Assembly: GCA_022827345.1 (NCBI GenBank)
Contig: JAJDTB010000015.1
Span: 153,237 to 217,236 of the forward strand
DNA: 64,000 nt
Direction of reading: 5' to 3'
Origin: Gemmatimonadota bacterium
GTDB lineage: Bacteria; Gemmatimonadota; Gemmatimonadetes; Longimicrobiales; Gaopeijiaceae
The position numbers were made by a program, and so were the translations under genes. Under the pieces are notes generated by a model. That model had not been told where the DNA came from and searched no databases. It saw only the letters and a list, made by a program, of their open reading frames with translations. This document shows, in pieces, positions 34,502 through 43,139 of this stretch (position 1 is the stretch's first letter; every line of letters starts with the position of its first letter).

Positions 34502-35344
34502 TCAATGGGCCGCCGCGGTCGCTGTTTGACGGTCTCCCGGCTCAGGGGTGACGGCTATCGAAGGGCGTTGGTCAACGACCCTGGAACTGATGTTGCCGAT
34601 CGCCGCTTCCTTGGCGAGCCAGGTTTCGAAAACCCATTCCCAGCCCAACCTCTCCCGGGCCTCCATCGGCCTGACACCACAAAGACGATACATCTGATTG
34701 CTCAGGGAAAACCCGTCGGAGTACCCGAGGGAACAAGCGATGCTGAACAGGCTGTCGTTGGAGCTCTGCAGCTTGATAATCGCCCTCAGCACTCTGGACA
34801 TGTGCAGCCAGTGGGAAGGGACCGGCAGTCCGCTCCTCATCAGCTTGCGCCCCAGAGCCCGCCTGGACATGTAAAGGCTTCTGGCCAGTGTGCCCACGGT
34901 CTGAACATCGGAGCTCAGTTGCACCGTTCGGCGAATGATGCTCCGGGTAACCGGGTCCAACGAGAAGCCCCTCCACTCCAGGAAATCCGCAACACTGGTT
35001 GCCAGGCATGTCGGCTCACGACGAATCACGCTTGTGATGTCCCTCGCCGTGGGTGCTTCATAGTAGGGGAGCACCACCTGGGGGCGAGACTGTTCAATCG
35101 CGCGGAGCACTCGGAGTACGGAAAGACGGTCGTCACGAGCCGGCAGGATCATGGCCAGTGACACCCCCGCCGCTCGGTTGGCAATCAGCCCAGCACCCCG
35201 ATGCCAGTCGGGACTGCCCAAATGCCATATCGCCACCCAGCCGCCTCCCCGCGGCCGTGGCGGCTCGTCAGGATCGACGACCCTCAACTGTCGGTAGGGT
35301 GGGCCAAGCAGAAAAACCGCGTCGAGCATGCTTCTTTTCGGCAT
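34502..35344 (-). CDS. AraC-type helix-turn-helix regulator
   Basis: 280 aa. The C-terminal part has two HTH elements: VQTVGTLARSLYMSRRALGRKLMRSG (in two motifs) and SIACSLGYSDGFSLSNQMYR, the AraC/XylS pattern. The N-terminal 130 residues (YRQLRVVDPDEPPRPRGGGW ... VLPYYEAPTARDITSVIRRE) resemble a degenerate receiver-like sensing domain without a clear phosphoacceptor. It is encoded just before the ATPase regulator. QHNDH clusters elsewhere use an AraC-type activator (QhpR), but nothing here ties this gene to qhp, so I leave the symbol blank. Confidence 0.75.
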   Translation of the reverse strand: MPKRSMLDAVFLLGPPYRQLRVVDPDEPPRPRGGGWVAIWHLGSPDWHRGAGLIANRAAGVSLAMILPARDDRLSVLRVLRAIEQSRPQVVLPYYEAPTARDITSVIRREPTCLATSVADFLEWRGFSLDPVTRSIIRRTVQLSSDVQTVGTLARSLYMSRRALGRKLMRSGLPVPSHWLHMSRVLRAIIKLQSSNDSLFSIACSLGYSDGFSLSNQMYRLCGVRPMEARERLGWEWVFETWLAKEAAIGNISSRVVDQRPSIAVTPEPGDRQTATAAAH

Positions 35345-35590
35345 CGGTACTGCTCCTGTAGCTGGCGGTGGATCCTTGAACACCCTAGGACTTCCCGTCA
35401 GCGATTGATCAGCACCGGGCCGTACCCTATAGCCGAACTCCGCCCAACCGGCGGGCGACGCCATTCTTGTGTGCCTTTTCCTCGATTCGATCACCGTCGA
35501 CACCTCCCTGGAGTTGCGCGCCACCTCCACGAGAAAGGATCTTTCTGGCTGCCGCGTAGCATCGAAGCCGTGCCCGCCACAGTCGTCCCC

Positions 35591-37246
35591 ATGGTCCCCG
35601 CTACACCATCCAGCACAGAGAGTGGCATCGTGTCCGATATTGTCGCATCCATCCCCATCCCCCCCGACACCACCGTCATGTCCGCCCTGCGCGGCCTCCG
35701 CGGCCGCGCCACCCTGGGCGACGTCGTCTCCGCCACCGGCATGCCGGACCACGAGGCCGAGACCGCGCTGAAGTCCCTCCTCGAGACCCACCGCGGCCAC
35801 CTCGAGGTCTCGGACTCCGGCGACCTGCTCTACCAGTTCGACCCCAAGCTGATCTCGCGCGACGCGGAGCCGTTCTGGACGCGCTTCCGCCGCACCGCCT
35901 GGTCGGCCTTCAAGGTCGGGTTCAAGGTGTGGACTGCGGTCATGCTGGTCGTCTACTTCGCCATCTTCGTGCTGATCCTCGTCGCGATCATGCTGCGCGG
36001 CTCCGACGACCGGGGCTTCGGCGGGCGCGGGGGCTTCAGCCTGGGGGACTTCTTCATCCTCCACTGGCTGCTGGGGGGCCGCGGCTGGAACCGCGGGGGC
36101 CTCTACTACGGTCACGCGCACGCCAGGCGGCTGCCGAAGGACGCCCGTCCGCCCTTCTACAAGCGGGTCTTCGCCTTCATCTTCGGCCCCGACGAGCCGA
36201 AGCCGACGCAGCTGCAGAAGGACCGGAGCGTCGTGCAGCTGATCCGGGCGCGGAAGGGCGTGCTGACGTCATCGGAGCTGATCGAGCACACCGCGCTGTC
36301 GGCCGACGACGCCGACGAGGAGATGGGGCGCCTGACCGGTGCCTACGGGGGCGACCCGCAGGTCTCCGACGCCGGCGAGGTGGTCTACGCCTTCCCCGAG
36401 CTGATGAAGAGCGCGCACGGGAAGGTCCGCGCGAGCGAGCCCAAGCCCGCCTGGATGCGGCTGGAGTACCCGAAGAAGCTGACGGGCAACAGCGCCGGGT
36501 CCAACTTCGGAATCGGCGCCATGAACGGCTTCAACCTGATGATGGCGAGCGTGCTGGGTCTGGCGCCGGCGTTCGTGGTCGCGGCCCCGGGCGCCCCTCC
36601 GCTCGACCCGCTCATCTTCTACGGGCTGGGCGTGGTGCCGTTCACCTTCAGCAGCCTCTTCTTCGGGATCCCGATCGTGCGCTCGCTCGGGCTGGGCAGG
36701 GAGAACCGGGGGCGCATGCGGCGCAACATCCGGCGCCTGCTGCTGGGCCTCGTCTACGCGCGCAGCGTGGGGACCTTGCGCTGGATCCCCGTCGGCGAGG
36801 CAATCCGTCACGTGACGGCCGGGCTCAAGGATCAGCAGGTGAGCCCGAAGGTGGTGCTGAAGGAGCTGGAGCGCCTGGCGGCCGAGTTCGACGCCGACGT
36901 GGAGGCGGACGACGACGGATTCCGCTACCGGTTCCCGGCGATCCGCGAGACCTTTGTCGAGGCGGAGCTCATGCGGCGCCGGCTGAAGCTCCAGGACCAG
37001 AAGCTGGGCCGGATCGTCTACGCCACGTCGGACACCGCCGCCGAGGAGTCGCAGAGGGAGCTGGACGCCTTCGACCGGGAGCTGAAGCGGGCCGAAATCG
37101 ACCTGTCGCGCTATCTGCCGTCGCCTGACCGGGTGGGGTATGAGGAGGACTTCGAGGTGGTGATGGAGAGGGCGCCGGCGCGGGCCGGGAGGACTTCCGG
37201 CCGGCGTCGTCCGCAGCAGCGGCGGCCGCCTCCTCGGTGGCGGTGA
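35591..37246 (+). CDS. Membrane protein with three winged-helix-like repeats
   Basis: About 551 aa from ATG 35591 (GTG 35630 is an alternative). Three soluble segments look like winged-helix repeats, each ending in a similar beta hairpin: LRGRATLGDVVSATG ... VSDSGDLLYQFD (about 35-95), ARKGVLTSSELIEHTALS ... VSDAGEVVYAFPEL (about 215-275) and VGEAIRHVTAG ... EADDDGFRYRFP (about 395-455). Hydrophobic helices lie between them (VWTAVMLVVYFAIFVLILVAIML; two more around 315-365). A coiled, basic C-terminus follows. I do not recognise a named family; it may be a membrane-tethered DNA- or protein-binding regulator. Confidence 0.6.
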   Translation: MVPATPSSTESGIVSDIVASIPIPPDTTVMSALRGLRGRATLGDVVSATGMPDHEAETALKSLLETHRGHLEVSDSGDLLYQFDPKLISRDAEPFWTRFRRTAWSAFKVGFKVWTAVMLVVYFAIFVLILVAIMLRGSDDRGFGGRGGFSLGDFFILHWLLGGRGWNRGGLYYGHAHARRLPKDARPPFYKRVFAFIFGPDEPKPTQLQKDRSVVQLIRARKGVLTSSELIEHTALSADDADEEMGRLTGAYGGDPQVSDAGEVVYAFPELMKSAHGKVRASEPKPAWMRLEYPKKLTGNSAGSNFGIGAMNGFNLMMASVLGLAPAFVVAAPGAPPLDPLIFYGLGVVPFTFSSLFFGIPIVRSLGLGRENRGRMRRNIRRLLLGLVYARSVGTLRWIPVGEAIRHVTAGLKDQQVSPKVVLKELERLAAEFDADVEADDDGFRYRFPAIRETFVEAELMRRRLKLQDQKLGRIVYATSDTAAEESQRELDAFDRELKRAEIDLSRYLPSPDRVGYEEDFEVVMERAPARAGRTSGRRRPQQRRPPPRWR

Positions 37247-37300
37247 CGGGGTTTGGGCGGGCTCTTCGCCCTGACCTTCCATTGGACAGGGGCGCAATAA

Positions 37301-37339
37301 TGTAATGTTAACATGACATCATGTCATGTTAACATTACA
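37301..37339. repeat. 39-bp perfect palindrome, AT-rich
   Basis: The arm TGTAATGTTAACATGACAT (37301-37319) is followed by one C and its exact reverse complement (37321-37339). Each arm also contains the self-complementary core ATGTTAACAT. It lies in the 268-bp space between the winged-helix membrane protein and the low-GC island, 176 bp before the next start. The arm matches the site at 25018 in 17 of 19 positions, suggesting a double operator for one regulator. Confidence 0.75.
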
Positions 37340-37514
37340 AAACCGATACCCAAACCACGCCAAATGCGCGTGTTTCGTGAGACCTGCCCAATGGCCTAGG
37401 TTCATGAGCGAACTTCTCCAGCGGGGGTCACAAGAAGGGAATGTCCGACAAGTGTCTGATACTCGGCGATCGGACGGCGAGGATCCATAGGAAGATGCAC
37501 AGGAAGGCAGGGGT

Positions 37515-38435
37515 ATGAGCAGTCGCGATGCAGTACCGGCCAAGGCAAGTCTTGAGAGATTAGCTGCAGTCAGTGCACTGGCTACTTCTTTTGCCCTGGC
37601 ACTGTCTTTCACCTACGACTGGGGATTCTTATCTGCGCTGGGCATTAGTTTCGCGAGTGCCCCCACCTTGATCTCCGACCACCTTCGTACTGGGCTGCTC
37701 TGGGCGGCACGGCTCGTACCGGGGGTCTTCCTAGTACTGGTTTTCGACTTGCTCACCAGCCGACTCGATCACGGGCTGACCGAGGAAGAGATCATTGAGG
37801 CATCTCCAGATCCAGAGCGAGCCAGGAAGAGGATCAACCGGCCACGCAAGGTCCTCGCGTATACCTGTATAGCCGGCCTCGCTGTGTGGCTCATCACCGG
37901 CATTGGTGGGAGTCCGTGGTTTCCTGCGATGATTTGCTGGATGTGGTTTATCGGGTGGGTGATGAAGCACCCCCTCGTAAAAGCGCGGCGCTCGGTAACG
38001 TTTTGGCTTTTTGCGTTCGTCGGACCTCCGGCCCTCATGTTGTTCTTTTCGATGGGATCTCAAGACGCTAGGTCAGCGGTGTCTCATGATCCTCCCGCGA
38101 CAGCACACATCCAGTTTTGTGAGAGCGGTGTTGAGATGTGTCCGGCAACCGCGAAGGCTGGCGTCTTGCGGAGCTTCCAAGGATGGCTTTTGGTTCGTGA
38201 TTCGACAGCGGTCTACTGGGTCAAGTCGGATCATGTTCAGAGGATAGACGTATCTGACCAGGGTCAGTCGTCTTTTTCGGGTCTGATGTGCGTATTCTTC
38301 GCCAAATGCCTTGCCTCAGAGCGAGGCCGCCCGCCTGCACCAACCAAGAAGGCGGGTCAAGGTGAATCCACAGGGGATCGGGTCCTTGAGCCCGTCCAAC
38401 GCACACCAGACCCTGGCCACCCCCAGACCAATTGA
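37515..38435 (+). CDS. Hypothetical membrane protein in low-GC island
   Basis: 306 aa with about five hydrophobic segments: AAVSALATSFALALSF, AARLVPGVFLVLVFDLL, LAYTCIAGLAVWLITGI, FPAMICWMWFIGWVM and VTFWLFAFVGPPALMLFF. A soluble C-terminal domain follows (about 190-306; AHIQFCESGVEMCPATAKAG). The ribosome site AGGAAGGCAGG precedes ATG 37515. Codon use is visibly less GC-biased than the neighbours, as in the two following minus-strand genes, which it meets tail to tail. Family unknown; possibly part of an acquired island. Confidence 0.6.
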   Translation: MSSRDAVPAKASLERLAAVSALATSFALALSFTYDWGFLSALGISFASAPTLISDHLRTGLLWAARLVPGVFLVLVFDLLTSRLDHGLTEEEIIEASPDPERARKRINRPRKVLAYTCIAGLAVWLITGIGGSPWFPAMICWMWFIGWVMKHPLVKARRSVTFWLFAFVGPPALMLFFSMGSQDARSAVSHDPPATAHIQFCESGVEMCPATAKAGVLRSFQGWLLVRDSTAVYWVKSDHVQRIDVSDQGQSSFSGLMCVFFAKCLASERGRPPAPTKKAGQGESTGDRVLEPVQRTPDPGHPQTN

Positions 38436-38458
38436 CCGGAACGCTTTCCTAGCTGAGC

Positions 38459-39202
38459 CTAGTATTCGCCTTCGAACAGGTATGGCGGGCAGTCCGGATC
38501 AATCTCGGATCGAAGTCTACGGACCCTGTAGAGGATCCTCAGCGCGAACACAGCCTCGTCGTCGTCTTTGCATCGTTCGAATACCTCCCTCACGCGTTCC
38601 GGCCACTCTTGTGTAGCCCAGGAAAGCCCGTCGATCAGATCCTCGAGAATCCTTGGAAGTGAGAGACTACATAGACTGATCGGATCTGCCTTCCGGGACG
38701 GCTCATCTATTCCCAACGGTGGCCAGATACCGGCGTCCCGTTCCCGAAGGGAGTAGCATTCCAGAGCCTTCCAAACAATGACCAGGGTCTCCCTGATCTC
38801 TTTGAGATAGACCGGCTTGACCTCCTTCAGCGGAACCAGGTGTGCCAGACGGCTATTGCGTAGAGTCCTAAGGTTCTTTGTCGCTGCCTTAGCCGAGTTC
38901 GTCAACTTCCGCTGCTCAGCGACGTCTGTTCCTAAGAGGGTCAGGGTCACTCGACCTCGTTTGTCGTCGTCGGTGATCCGCGTCATGTGCATAACCAGAG
39001 AGAAGAACAGTTCTCTCTGGATCGTGGCGAAGAGTTGTCCGTCCACAGCGTTCAATAGGGTCCTAGTCTTCGCTGATGCGAAGAGTCCCTCGTACATCTG
39101 GTACAGCATGACCGCATGGCACCACTCGTCCCCTAGGGTCTTCCATTGCTCTTCCGTGACATTCGCGGACTTGCGTTCAGTGCGTTCCGGTGACTGGTCC
39201 AT
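38459..39202 (-). CDS. HEPN-like protein, AbiU2-type
   Basis: 247 aa, mostly helical. Residues about 60-125 (IQRELFFSLVMHMTRITDDD ... LRTLRNSRLAH) fit the AbiU2 HEPN pattern, with the RNxxxxH-type motif at Arg115-Asn116 ... His121. HEPN proteins are typically RNases in abortive infection or toxin systems. It lies 39 bp downstream of a second HEPN-like gene on the same strand. Lower GC than the flanking genes suggests transfer. Activity as a ribonuclease is inference from the motif. Confidence 0.6.
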   Translation of the reverse strand: MDQSPERTERKSANVTEEQWKTLGDEWCHAVMLYQMYEGLFASAKTRTLLNAVDGQLFATIQRELFFSLVMHMTRITDDDKRGRVTLTLLGTDVAEQRKLTNSAKAATKNLRTLRNSRLAHLVPLKEVKPVYLKEIRETLVIVWKALECYSLRERDAGIWPPLGIDEPSRKADPISLCSLSLPRILEDLIDGLSWATQEWPERVREVFERCKDDDEAVFALRILYRVRRLRSEIDPDCPPYLFEGEY

Positions 39203-39241
39203 TTCTCCTTTCCACGCCCGGGACTAGCTGACCGTACGGTC

Positions 39242-39724
39242 TTACTCAGTTAGCAGCGGCAGATGGTGAATGGGAAGCGGGCCTTCGCCCTGCTCTGCAA
39301 CGAGCTTCTCGAGGTCGACACCGGAGAGAAGCGAGACAGCCTTCATTGCTTCCAGCAGAGTATCGTGGATCACGTCCAAGTCACGAAGCATCACTTCACA
39401 GCCATGACCAGAATTGCGGCGGAAGTTGTGCTGCAGGAAGAAGGAATGGGTCAATCGATTGCGCGAAGCCAATGCACGGCGAAGCTGTTGCTCGATATCC
39501 ACATTCGGTTCGCTGATTGAACCGAGGGACCGAATCAATTGACCAAGAGTCCGTTTGTTGATCCGTCGAAAGATTGCAGTCGCTACGTCTGGATCCGGTT
39601 GCTGAAGTAGACCAGCATCAATGCACTTGTGTCGGATGAGCAAGTTCCCTAGCTCAGTCTCCAAGAGCTGGGCGGCCTCGGATGCTTCACCGTACTTCCT
39701 GTAGACATCATCCAACGTTGCCAT
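39242..39724 (-). CDS. Second HEPN-like helical protein
   Basis: 160 aa, helical. It contains RRALASRNRLTHSFFLQHN with Arg88-Asn89 ... His93 (R-x4-H), the signature of HEPN domains. N-terminal helices (VYRKYGEASEAAQLLETELG) and a helical C-terminus surround it. It is transcribed just ahead of the AbiU2-like gene, so the two may form a pair. No nucleotidyltransferase (MNT) partner is visible nearby. I assign only the fold, tentatively. Confidence 0.55.
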   Translation of the reverse strand: MATLDDVYRKYGEASEAAQLLETELGNLLIRHKCIDAGLLQQPDPDVATAIFRRINKRTLGQLIRSLGSISEPNVDIEQQLRRALASRNRLTHSFFLQHNFRRNSGHGCEVMLRDLDVIHDTLLEAMKAVSLLSGVDLEKLVAEQGEGPLPIHHLPLLTE

Positions 39725-39784
39725 GCGCCTACCGCTCCTACACTGAATACCAACTGAGACCTACGTGTAACGTGATCGGACGAC

Positions 39785-40600
39785 CTACGAGGACCCCACC
39801 TCGCCGTCCCCAGTCTCCCGGCCGGCCTCCGCCTCGATGACCTGGAAGATGTCGGCCCACAGTTCTATGGGCTGAGCGCCGACGAACGGGATGCCGTTGA
39901 TCAGGAAGGACGGGGTGCCCCGCACACCCAGCCGGGCTCCCGACAGGATGCCGCTGCGCACCCGCGGCCTGGGGCGCTGCTCGGTGATGCAGGCGCGGAA
40001 CTGTTCGGTGTTGACGCCCACCTCCTCGGCGATCGACTCGAACACCTCGTAGGGCTCGCCCTCGCCCTTCCAGTCGGACTGGCGCTCGTAGAGCAGCTTG
40101 CTCATCGGGGGGAAGAGGTCCTGCTCGCCGGCGCACTCGGCCGCGAAGGCCGCGACCATGCCGTTGGCGAACATGCCGCTCACGTAGGTGACGTACTTCC
40201 ACTGCACGCGGCCCGTGTCGACGTAGTCCTTCTTGAGGGTGGGGAAGATGTCTGTGTGGAAGCGCCGGCAGTAGCCGCAGCCGTAGTCGCTGAACTCGAC
40301 GACCTTGATCGGGGCGTCTTCGGAGCCCATGTCGAACCCGAGATCCTCCAGCTGGACCTCCTGTGCGGGCGGAAGCGCGCTGTTTGCGCCCTCGGAGAGC
40401 ATCGAGGTCGGGATGGACTGGGAGCGCGCGCCGCCCGGCGCGTCCCCCGCCCCCCCATCCGCCCCGCCGCCCCCCTCACCCCCGCCACCGCCGCATCCCC
40501 ACGCGACTACCACCGCAAGCGCCGCCACCGCGGCGCGGCCCCACCATCTGCGTTCGTGCTTGCCTGTCACCGTATTCCGCTCCCTGTCATCTGTCTGCAT
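39785..40600 (-). CDS. DsbA-like thioredoxin-fold lipoprotein
   Basis: 271 aa. A lipoprotein-type leader (RAAVAALAVVVAWGC) is followed by a Gly-rich linker, then a DsbA-type domain: APIKVVEFSDYGCGYCRRFH (active-site CGYC), a helical insertion and the cis-Pro loop LGVRGTPSFLING. It should act as a membrane-anchored periplasmic thiol oxidoreductase or disulfide isomerase. It follows the RDD gene on the same strand. The first Met at 40600 is used; a GTG shortly after would also keep the signal. Confidence 0.85.
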   Translation of the reverse strand: MQTDDRERNTVTGKHERRWWGRAAVAALAVVVAWGCGGGGGEGGGGADGGAGDAPGGARSQSIPTSMLSEGANSALPPAQEVQLEDLGFDMGSEDAPIKVVEFSDYGCGYCRRFHTDIFPTLKKDYVDTGRVQWKYVTYVSGMFANGMVAAFAAECAGEQDLFPPMSKLLYERQSDWKGEGEPYEVFESIAEEVGVNTEQFRACITEQRPRPRVRSGILSGARLGVRGTPSFLINGIPFVGAQPIELWADIFQVIEAEAGRETGDGEVGSS

Positions 40601-40619
40601 TTTCTCCGGCCGCGCCGCC

Positions 40620-41687
40620 CTACGAGGCGCCGCGTCCGCCACCCGAATCCTGCCCTGTCCCCGCGGCTTCCGCCACCCCCGCGCCCCGCGCGGACGGCCC
40701 CGCCGCTGCCCCGGCCCGCCCCATCGGCGCCGCCCCCTCGCCACCTGCCCGCCCCCCGTACACCCTTCTCGGCAGCCCCTCACGCACGACCACCGTCTCG
40801 GCGACCTTGTCGTGAATCGCCTGGCGGTTCGGATCCCACCACACCTGCGCGAAGCCGAGCAGCCCGGTGGCCAGCCCCGCCGCGTAGCCGCCGGTGCGCT
40901 CCAGCGACATGTACAGCCCGAGCGGCTGCCCGTTGAGGCGCACCACGCGCAGCCCGAACAGCTTCTTGCCCGGCGTGCGGCCGCCCCACAGCGCCAGGAA
41001 GAGGGTGAGATAGATGGTGCCCCAGCCGAAGACCAGCCCGGCTTCGTCCGCCGCGTCGCGGATCCACGTGAAGAGCGTCGACGGCCGCTCGGCCTCCGCC
41101 AGCTGCGCCTCGAGCTCCTGGATCCGCTCTTCGCGGGCCTGGATGTCGTCTGCCGCATCGACGATCTCCTCCACGAGACCGGCGATGTTCGGAGCGGTCG
41201 CGGTCTCGCCGGCCGAGTCGGCGCCCGCGCCCGTCCCCGCGCCCTGCAGCAGGGTCTCGGCGAGCTCGTCCAGGTCGATGGTGTCGGCGGCTGCCGCCCC
41301 GCCCACGATGGTGTCCCGGCCGACCACCAAAAGCGGCGTGTCCCCACCGGAGGACGCCATCCTCACCAGCGACGGGATGAAGGTGACGCCGATCGCCAGC
41401 ATCAGCACCGTGGCGCCCGAGCATCCCAGCGCGATCTTGCGCACCGGGCCCCCTGCCGTGCGGTCCGGGCGCTTCGTGGCCATGCGGAACAGCGTGAGCC
41501 CGACGAGCCCGCCCAGCACGCGCCAGCCGAGCAGCTGCAGGAACCCGATCAGGACGAGGTCCACCATGAGCGCGGCGAAGCGCCGCCAGGGTTCGGCGAG
41601 CGGGGTGCCGAGGAGCTCGGGCGTGACCGAGAACGCGTCCGGCGTGACGATCGAGCGCGGGTCGCCGGAACCGGACTCCGCCGGCAT
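40620..41687 (-). CDS. RDD-family membrane protein
   Basis: 355 aa. The RDD signature is split: EPWRRFAALMVDLVLIGFLQ (Arg/Asp in the first helix) and GGRTPGKKLFGLRVVRLNGQ later. About four to five hydrophobic helices are present. A long periplasmic insertion with a coiled coil (AADDIQAREERIQELEAQLA) separates them. A low-complexity Gly/Ala/Arg tail ends the protein. RDD proteins have been linked to ion exchange or are of unknown role. Its start shares bases with the stop of the upstream zinc-ribbon gene. Confidence 0.78.
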   Translation of the reverse strand: MPAESGSGDPRSIVTPDAFSVTPELLGTPLAEPWRRFAALMVDLVLIGFLQLLGWRVLGGLVGLTLFRMATKRPDRTAGGPVRKIALGCSGATVLMLAIGVTFIPSLVRMASSGGDTPLLVVGRDTIVGGAAAADTIDLDELAETLLQGAGTGAGADSAGETATAPNIAGLVEEIVDAADDIQAREERIQELEAQLAEAERPSTLFTWIRDAADEAGLVFGWGTIYLTLFLALWGGRTPGKKLFGLRVVRLNGQPLGLYMSLERTGGYAAGLATGLLGFAQVWWDPNRQAIHDKVAETVVVREGLPRRVYGGRAGGEGAAPMGRAGAAAGPSARGAGVAEAAGTGQDSGGGRGAS

Positions 41688-42172
41688 TACCGCCGCCGGA
41701 TGAGGCCGCCCAGGATCAGCCCGGCCGCCAGGCCCAGGAGCGCCGATGTGGCCAGGAGCGTCTCGAGCTTGCGGGACGGAGGCGGGTCGGGAAGCTGCGG
41801 AACCGCACCGTGCGGGGCGGGATTGGGGGCGACCTGGGGCGCCGCGGGCTGGGAGGCGTCGCCTTCGGCCTCGATCTCCAGGTGGATGCGCACCCGGTCC
41901 TCCTCGTCCTCGAACCCGCAGATCGTGCACGAGACGAAGCCGCGGTCGCGCGCCGTCCGGTTCGGGTACGACAGCTCGCAGTCACCGGCGGGGCAGCGCA
42001 GCCCGGCGGGGAGCGGAACGATGGCCTCGTAGAGCGCGCCCTTGGAGAGATCGAGCTCCCGCGCCAGCGCGTTGACACTCTCGTCGGAGTGCCAGTACAG
42101 TTCGTTCGCCCTGGCGACGACTTCGGCGGAGGGCTCGGCTCCGAAGGCCTCCGGCTCCTTGAGATTCACCAT
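41687..42172 (-). CDS. Zinc-ribbon tail-anchored membrane protein
   Basis: 161 aa. An N-terminal HTH-like segment (HSDESVNALARELDLSKGAL) is followed by a zinc ribbon with CPAGDC and CTIC pairs (about 80-105). A Pro/Ala-rich linker and a C-terminal transmembrane helix follow (LETLLATSALLGLAAGLILG then basic GLIRRR). The layout suggests a cytoplasmic regulatory head tethered by its tail. It is overlapped with the RDD gene, so the two are likely co-expressed. Start at 42172 (MVNLKEPE). Confidence 0.68.
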   Translation of the reverse strand: MVNLKEPEAFGAEPSAEVVARANELYWHSDESVNALARELDLSKGALYEAIVPLPAGLRCPAGDCELSYPNRTARDRGFVSCTICGFEDEEDRVRIHLEIEAEGDASQPAAPQVAPNPAPHGAVPQLPDPPPSRKLETLLATSALLGLAAGLILGGLIRRR

Positions 42173-42327
42173 TTCCTTCGGTCCCGGGATCGCGGGGTGG
42201 GGCGCTTCCGTGGCGGCGTTCGCCAGGTGCGCGCGGATGCCGCTACCCTTCAAGATATACGGGCGGGCAGGCGGCTGCACCCGCCGCCGGCTCCCCCCCA
42301 CGGCCCACGACCGGCAGGCAGATCGGA

Positions 42328-42582
42328 ATGCGAACGAGATCGAAAATCATCGGGAGCCTCGAGGGCGTCTACACGGAGGCGTTCCAGAAGGCGGACAGGT
42401 CGGGCGACCGGTCGCGCATGGAGGCGCTGGACTTCGGCTTTCAGCGCGACCAGGTCATGCTCGAGGTCATGCTGGACGTGCGCGACGCCCTCGCCAGCAT
42501 GGGCGGGGAGGAGGAAGCGCCCGAATCGAGCCTGCTCGACAAGGCGATGGCCATCCGCAGGTTCACGAAGCTCCGCCCCTGA
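42328..42582 (+). CDS. Small conserved-looking protein upstream of cobalamin adenosyltransferase
   Basis: 84 aa, charged and helical (MRTRSKIIGSLEGVYTEAFQ ... DKAMAIRRFTKLRP). No domain recognised. Its stop and the adenosyltransferase start share one base (TGATG), indicating translational coupling. Confidence 0.65.
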   Translation: MRTRSKIIGSLEGVYTEAFQKADRSGDRSRMEALDFGFQRDQVMLEVMLDVRDALASMGGEEEAPESSLLDKAMAIRRFTKLRP

Positions 42583-43139
42583 TGAAGATCTACACCAGGC
42601 GCGGCGACGGCGGGGACACGGGTCTCTTCGGCGGCGGAAGGGTGCCCAAGGACGACACCCGCGTCGAGGCCTACGGGACTGTGGATGAGATGTGCGCCGT
42701 CCTCGGCGCGGCCCGCGCCCATGTGCGGGACGGCGACACCCTCACCCGGTTGAGCCTGCTGCAGAGCGACCTGTTCGCCCTGGGCGCGCGTCTCGCAACC
42801 CCGCCGCCCCGCGAGGGCCGCCCGGCGCCGTCGCTCCCCGATCTGCCCCTCGGGCGCGTCGGCGAGATGGAGTCGTGGATCGACGCCGCCGAGGAGGTCA
42901 CGGGGAGCGTGCGGCACTTCATCCTCCCCGCGGGAACGGCGGGGGCCAGCCACCTCCACCACGCGCGCGCCGTCTGCAGGCGGGCCGAGCGGCGGGTCGT
43001 GACGCTGGCGCGGCGGTCGGCCGTCGACCCCGATGTGGTCCGCTACCTGAACCGCCTCTCGGACTACCTCTTCGCCGCGGCGCGCCTCGAAAACCACCGG
43101 GCGGGCACGGGAGACGTCGAATGGAGAGGGGAAAAGTGA
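42582..43139 (+). CDS. pduO: ATP:cob(I)alamin adenosyltransferase (PduO type)
   Basis: 185 aa, the usual PduO N-terminal-domain length. Motifs: MKIYTRRGDGGDTGLFGGGR (ATP-binding), VEAYGTVDEMCAVLGAAR, and the C-terminal active-site helix ARAVCRRAERRVV ... YLNRLSDYLFAAAR. It converts cob(I)alamin and ATP to adenosylcobalamin in the cytoplasm. It is coupled by TGATG to the small gene upstream and by GTGA to the hydrolase downstream. Confidence 0.93.
   Translation: MKIYTRRGDGGDTGLFGGGRVPKDDTRVEAYGTVDEMCAVLGAARAHVRDGDTLTRLSLLQSDLFALGARLATPPPREGRPAPSLPDLPLGRVGEMESWIDAAEEVTGSVRHFILPAGTAGASHLHHARAVCRRAERRVVTLARRSAVDPDVVRYLNRLSDYLFAAARLENHRAGTGDVEWRGEK

Noticed and set aside
34502-35344. Assigning this AraC-type protein as QhpR, the QHNDH activator
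   Set aside because: It is about 18 kb from qhpA and is paired with a different large regulator; no shared operator with qhp was seen.
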